From Azonexus sp. (lineage in GTDB: Bacteria > Pseudomonadota > Gammaproteobacteria > Burkholderiales > Rhodocyclaceae), in contig JAITWU010000114.1 in assembly GCA_031285115.1 (NCBI GenBank), forward strand, positions 1-8,696: a stretch of 8,696 nt of DNA. Direction: 5' to 3'. The stretch's first letter is position 1; each line of letters opens with the position of its first letter. A program made the position numbers and the translations under genes. Positions 5,532 to 8,696 of this stretch are shown here, piece by piece. Under the pieces are notes generated by a model, which was not told the DNA's origin, made no database searches, and saw only the letters and a list, made by a program, of their open reading frames with translations.

Positions 5532-5879
5532 TTACTTCTTCCCCTTCGGCGCATACCAGGTGACTTTTTTCTTTTGCTCCTTGCCATGACATTCATGGCA
5601 AGCCTCGGCGGTCACCGGGCCGGGAGAGTCCTTGGCCAGCGGCTTGTAGTAGCGCAGTTTGAGGGTGCCGGGCGGCAGCGGTTCGGTTTCGTGGCAATCC
5701 TCGCAGTCGAGCTTTTCCTTCTTGCCGTGCAGACGGTGATAGGAGCCTTTCTCGGCCATTGATTTTGAACCCGGCGCTGGCGCTTTTTTCACTGCGGGCG
5801 CGGCATCGGCGGCAAGCGCGCCGGTGGCCGGGGCGAGGAACAGGGCGCTCAACAAGGCGATGAAAATGGCGTTTTTCAT
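5532..5879 (-). CDS. Small periplasmic diheme cytochrome c
   Basis: The 115-residue product begins with a Sec signal peptide: M-K-N, then a hydrophobic core, then A-L-A-A-D with cleavage likely after residue 23 or 24. The mature part has two heme c attachment sites, C-E-D-C-H (59-63) and C-H-E-C-H (94-98). Extra histidines at 48 and 51 (Y-H-R-L-H) and 95 could be distal ligands. The C-terminus is lysine-rich, ending K-G-K-K. It should carry electrons between the Mo/Fe-S enzyme encoded upstream and the respiratory chain in the periplasm (inference from operon position). The start codon overlaps the stop of the Fe-S gene (ATGA, 5879-5876), a mark of translational coupling, and an AAGGGG ribosome binding site lies about 10 bases upstream. 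I do not recognise a named family. It is far shorter than NapB or NirT-type tetraheme proteins. Confidence 0.85.
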   Translation of the reverse strand: MKNAIFIALLSALFLAPATGALAADAAPAVKKAPAPGSKSMAEKGSYHRLHGKKEKLDCEDCHETEPLPPGTLKLRYYKPLAKDSPGPVTAEACHECHGKEQKKKVTWYAPKGKK

Positions 5880-6568
5880 GATTTGGCCCCTTCTTCGAGA
5901 ACATAGAACACCTGCGGCGCCGTGCCAAATTCCTTCTTCAACTGCACTGCGCCGGTTTCCTTGATGCGTTTGGCAATATCGCTGCCGGGATCGTCGATGT
6001 CGCCGAACATGCGCGCCTGAACGGGGCAGACGAGATCACAGCTTGGCGTATAGGCTTGATCCTTGCCGACGCGGTCGAGCTTGCCGTCCACCGCCGCCTG
6101 TTCCAGCTTGTGGTAGCAGAAGGTGCATTTCTCGACCGTCTGGGCCTTCTTCTGGTGCGTCGGGTGACGCGCCGCCAGCGGGATGGCCTCAGAACCGACC
6201 GCGCCCTTGCCCGGACTCAGGGGCGCGAGCTTCTTGCCATTGAGCTGCGGCACGCCATACGGACAGGTGTTGCCGCAGTAACCGCAACCGATGCACTTGT
6301 CGTAATCGACGATCACCGGGCCGAACTCGGTCTTGCGGATGGCCTTGACGCCGATGTAATCGCAGACCGCCTTGCAGGCTGGTTTTTCGCAGTGCATACA
6401 GCCCATCGGGTTATAAATGGTCTTGACCTTGGGATAGGCCCCGACCTCGTATTCGACCATCACGTTCCACGGCGAGCCGGGCGTGAAATAGTTTTCAGTG
6501 GCGCACACCGCCACGCACGAACGGCAGCCCATGCAGCGTTTCAGGTCAATCAAACGGCCAAATTTCAT
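5876..6568 (-). CDS. Four-cluster [4Fe-4S] electron-transfer subunit (PsrB/ArrB/DmsB-like)
   Basis: This 230-residue ferredoxin-like subunit has sixteen cysteines in the standard order of the DmsB/PsrB family. They fall at 12, 15, 18, 22; 57, 60, 65, 69; 92, 95, 98, 102; and 148, 151, 177, 181, enough for four [4Fe-4S] clusters. The opening M-K-F-G-R-L-I-D-L-K-R-C-M-G-C and the ending A-P-Q-V-F-Y-V-L are typical. It has no signal peptide; such subunits are exported folded together with the Tat-tagged catalytic subunit. Its length suits the polysulfide, thiosulfate, arsenate and DMSO reductase group rather than the larger NarH/PcrB type. The ribosome binding site AGGAG (6579-6575) overlaps the stop codon of the catalytic gene (TGAGGAG), and the ATG is 10 bases after that stop. 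It passes electrons between the catalytic subunit and, most likely, the diheme cytochrome encoded next. Confidence 0.93.
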   Translation of the reverse strand: MKFGRLIDLKRCMGCRSCVAVCATENYFTPGSPWNVMVEYEVGAYPKVKTIYNPMGCMHCEKPACKAVCDYIGVKAIRKTEFGPVIVDYDKCIGCGYCGNTCPYGVPQLNGKKLAPLSPGKGAVGSEAIPLAARHPTHQKKAQTVEKCTFCYHKLEQAAVDGKLDRVGKDQAYTPSCDLVCPVQARMFGDIDDPGSDIAKRIKETGAVQLKKEFGTAPQVFYVLEEGAKS

Positions 6569-6578
6569 GATTTTCTCC

Positions 6579-8696
6579 TCAGGCCTTGTAGAGCTTGCAC
6601 TTGGTATCGTTGAAGGAATTGTGTCCGGAGATCAGATCGGGGTGATTCTCCAGAACCTGATTGATCCACGTGCCGTTGCGCGCCGCAGGGGCCATGCCGG
6701 GGCTGAAGCTGCCGTAGTGGTAGGAAACGGCGATGGTGTCCGGGCGGATGCCCTCGACCAGCCTGGCCGCGCCCTTGACTTTGCCGATGCGGGTTTCGAT
6801 CACCACCGTATCGCCATCCTTGAGGCCGAGCTTCTTGCCGGTGGCGCGGTTGATGGTGATGTGGTTGGTCGCCGCGTCAGGCCCCAACGCCTGGTTGAGA
6901 ATCACGTTGTTGGTCGTATTGCCGGTCTGGTAGCGGTACATGCGCTTGTGCGTGATGACGTAGAACGGGTAGTCGGCGGCCTCGCGGTGCGGCGTCGGGA
7001 AGGCGTGCTCGCGGATCGGCAGCGGTGAATAGGCAATCCGCAGCTTGGCCAGATCGAAGCTGCTGAGATTGTTCTTCTTGACGATGCCTTCGGCCTTGTA
7101 ATAGGTGTCGATCAACTGGTCGGCGTAGAGCTTCATCTTGGCTTTGTCCGGGCCTTTGAACTTGGCTTCGACGCCGCCGAGATACTTGCCCTTGGTGTTG
7201 GCCTTGGCTCCGACGAACCCCTGCTCCAGCGCCACCGAAAAGTCTTTTTTGGTCTTGTCGGCCCAGAGGATTTCGACCGTCTCGCGCTGGCTGTAGTCGC
7301 GGCCAGGCTCGAACTTCACGTCCTTGAGGCCCCACGCCTTGTTGTTCTCTTCGGCGAACTTGTCGCGGATGCCGAGCCGTTTGGCGAGTTCCTGCACAAT
7401 GCTGAAAGCATCCTGCTCCAGCTTGAAGGGGTTGCACATCGGCTGGCGAATCGCCATGTGTTTGGCTTCCGGTGTGCCCCGCGTCGGCGCCCAGTGCCAG
7501 CTTTCGAGATAGGTCTTGTCGGGCAGCACCACGTCGGCGTACCAGGCGCTCTCGGTCATCACGATGTCGATGACGACGTTGAAGGTTTTTTCCATGCCCT
7601 TGAACTGCCGCCACGAATCAGGCACCGAGACGGGCCGGTTGGTGCCGTAGTAGATCTGCATTTCCGGCGTGTAGGGCAGACCGTAGGCTTGCGGGTCTTG
7701 CACGACGAGATTGGGCGTCTGGGCGATGTGGTGGTTGGCGTAGGGAAAAAACACGCTCTGCGCCAGATCAGCCCGGTTGGGCGGGTATTCGCACTTGCTG
7801 ATGTCGAAATACTGCGCCCGGCCATAAGCGCCTTCGAGCATCAGGCCGCCGACGGCGTCGATGTTGCCGACCAGCATGTTGACGATCAGGCCGCTGCGCC
7901 AGCCCTGCACGCCATGCTCCTTGGCCGACAGGCCGCGGAAGGTGTAAAGAACCGCCGGACGGTGGCGCAGCTTCTGGCCGTCGAGTTCAATCGTTTCGCC
8001 GATGCGCGCTTCTTTGGCGAAGGTCTGCGCCAGACGCACGATCGTCGCGGCGGGCACGTCGGCGACCTGTTCGGCGTATTCCGGCGTGATGTCCTTGAGA
8101 CTGTCGGCCAGTACCTGAAAAGCCGTGCGGCAGGTCTTGCCTTCGTGGCTGTAGCTGCCTTTGAGGGCGGGTTTGACGCCTTCGACATAGGGCTTGGCGC
8201 TGTTCGTCACCGTGTCCCAGACCAGCGGTGTCTTGCCGTCTTTGTCCTTCAAAATGACGCCAGCTTCATCGACCAGTTGCGGGGCGTTGGTGTATTCGAC
8301 GAGGAAAGGCTCGTCGATGGTGTTGGCCTCGATCAGCAACCGAGCCATCGCCAGGATCATCACCACGTCCTTGCCCGGACGCACCGGCACCCACTCGTTG
8401 GCCTTGGCGGCGGTCACAGAGAGGCGCGGCTCGATCACCACGGTTTTGAGTCCCTGATCGACGCTCTGCATGGTCTGCCAGTCGAGCCAGCGGGACGCCT
8501 GTTCGCCTTCGTAGTAATTGGAGCCGAAGTTGAGCATGTACTTGGAATGCTTCAAGTCAGGCAGGATGCCGCCGCCAGCCCAGGTCAGCTCATCGGCGAC
8601 GTGGCGGGCGGCTTCGCAGGCCGTGGTGCGGTGCACCATGTTCGGGGTGCCGAACGCCTTGGTGAAACCGACGGCGAAGTTCTCGCCAATCAGATA
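6579..8696 (-). CDS. Molybdopterin (bis-MGD) oxidoreductase catalytic subunit, Cys-ligated type, N-terminus outside window
   Basis: The reading frame is open from the right edge to the stop at 6579, giving 705 visible residues. The N-terminal Tat signal and first [4Fe-4S] motif are expected beyond the window. Near the edge, F-G-T-P-N-M-V-H-R-T-T-A-C-E-A-A-R (codons ending near 8607) aligns with the Mo-ligand loop of the DMSO-reductase superfamily. The Cys (8618-8616) sits where polysulfide, thiosulfate and arsenate reductases have their Mo cysteine; type II enzymes (NarG, PcrA, SerA) use Asp. Later blocks are V-I-E-P-R-L-S-V-T-A (cofactor binding), E-S-A-W-Y-A-D-V-V-L-P-D (typical of the central domain) and a C-terminal dinucleotide-binding domain with N-R-A-T-G-K-K-L-G-L-K-D-G-D. 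About 678 residues follow the Cys, more than I recall for PsrA or PhsA and nearer to ArrA. The substrate is undetermined. Candidates are polysulfide, thiosulfate, tetrathionate, arsenate or selenate, or an oxidation run in reverse. Confidence 0.9.
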   Translation of the reverse strand, partial: YLIGENFAVGFTKAFGTPNMVHRTTACEAARHVADELTWAGGGILPDLKHSKYMLNFGSNYYEGEQASRWLDWQTMQSVDQGLKTVVIEPRLSVTAAKANEWVPVRPGKDVVMILAMARLLIEANTIDEPFLVEYTNAPQLVDEAGVILKDKDGKTPLVWDTVTNSAKPYVEGVKPALKGSYSHEGKTCRTAFQVLADSLKDITPEYAEQVADVPAATIVRLAQTFAKEARIGETIELDGQKLRHRPAVLYTFRGLSAKEHGVQGWRSGLIVNMLVGNIDAVGGLMLEGAYGRAQYFDISKCEYPPNRADLAQSVFFPYANHHIAQTPNLVVQDPQAYGLPYTPEMQIYYGTNRPVSVPDSWRQFKGMEKTFNVVIDIVMTESAWYADVVLPDKTYLESWHWAPTRGTPEAKHMAIRQPMCNPFKLEQDAFSIVQELAKRLGIRDKFAEENNKAWGLKDVKFEPGRDYSQRETVEILWADKTKKDFSVALEQGFVGAKANTKGKYLGGVEAKFKGPDKAKMKLYADQLIDTYYKAEGIVKKNNLSSFDLAKLRIAYSPLPIREHAFPTPHREAADYPFYVITHKRMYRYQTGNTTNNVILNQALGPDAATNHITINRATGKKLGLKDGDTVVIETRIGKVKGAARLVEGIRPDTIAVSYHYGSFSPGMAPAARNGTWINQVLENHPDLISGHNSFNDTKCKLYKA

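Noticed and set aside
4834..5589. A 251-codon plus-strand open frame opposite the TorD-like gene
   Set aside because: The minus-strand frame carries the TorD signature and is joined by 2 bp to the cytochrome gene. The plus frame shows no recognisable domain.
6877..7614. A 245-codon minus-strand frame shifted relative to the molybdoenzyme gene
   Set aside because: It is an out-of-frame shadow. The molybdoenzyme frame is uninterrupted and shows family motifs throughout, so there is no sign of a frameshift.
6579..8696. Naming the catalytic subunit as ArrA, PhsA, PsrA or TtrA
   Set aside because: The N-terminus is missing and the visible motifs are shared across the Cys-ligated group, so a specific symbol would be a guess.

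Overview
The window looks like a chromosomal segment of a betaproteobacterium. Rhodocyclales-like is my best guess, from GC-rich sequence, the gene order rpsU-yqeY opposite tsaD, and a Mo reductase with a TorD chaperone. This is judgement from gene content, not from a database match. It holds about ten protein genes, all apparently intact except the last, which runs off the right edge. I saw no rRNA, tRNA or CRISPR array.

Region 1 (1-2620) is housekeeping. On the minus strand rpsU (ribosomal protein S21) is followed by yqeY (GatB/YqeY family), the front of the classical macromolecular-synthesis operon (rpsU-[yqeY]-dnaG-rpoD). A hairpin with a T-tract between the two genes looks like the internal terminator known from that operon in E. 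coli. tsaD (tRNA t6A synthesis) is transcribed away from rpsU, and their predicted promoters overlap. plsY (phospholipid synthesis) converges on tsaD with only 10 bp between stops.

Region 2 (2621-4729) is a compact arsenic-resistance operon, arsR-arsC-acr3, on the plus strand. A perfect 12-bp palindrome lies inside the predicted promoter spacer. The repressor carries its cysteines at the C-terminus rather than in the DNA-binding region. The encoded logic is: ArsR senses As(III), ArsC reduces arsenate to arsenite, and Acr3 exports arsenite.

Region 3 (4730-4839) is a 101-bp imperfect inverted-repeat element flanked by TTA on both sides. It reads like a small non-autonomous transposable element (MITE) or a large hairpin between two converging operons.

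Region 4 (4840-8696) is a minus-strand operon. In transcription order it encodes a bis-MGD molybdenum oxidoreductase catalytic subunit (N-terminus missing), a four-cluster [4Fe-4S] subunit, a small exported diheme cytochrome c and a TorD-type chaperone. The genes are translationally coupled. No NrfD-type or cytochrome b membrane anchor is visible, so the diheme protein is the likely electron partner. The substrate cannot be settled from this sequence. The Mo ligand appears to be cysteine, which places the enzyme with the polysulfide/thiosulfate/arsenate/selenate-type reductases rather than the Asp-ligated nitrate/perchlorate group. This module is the most interesting part of the window.
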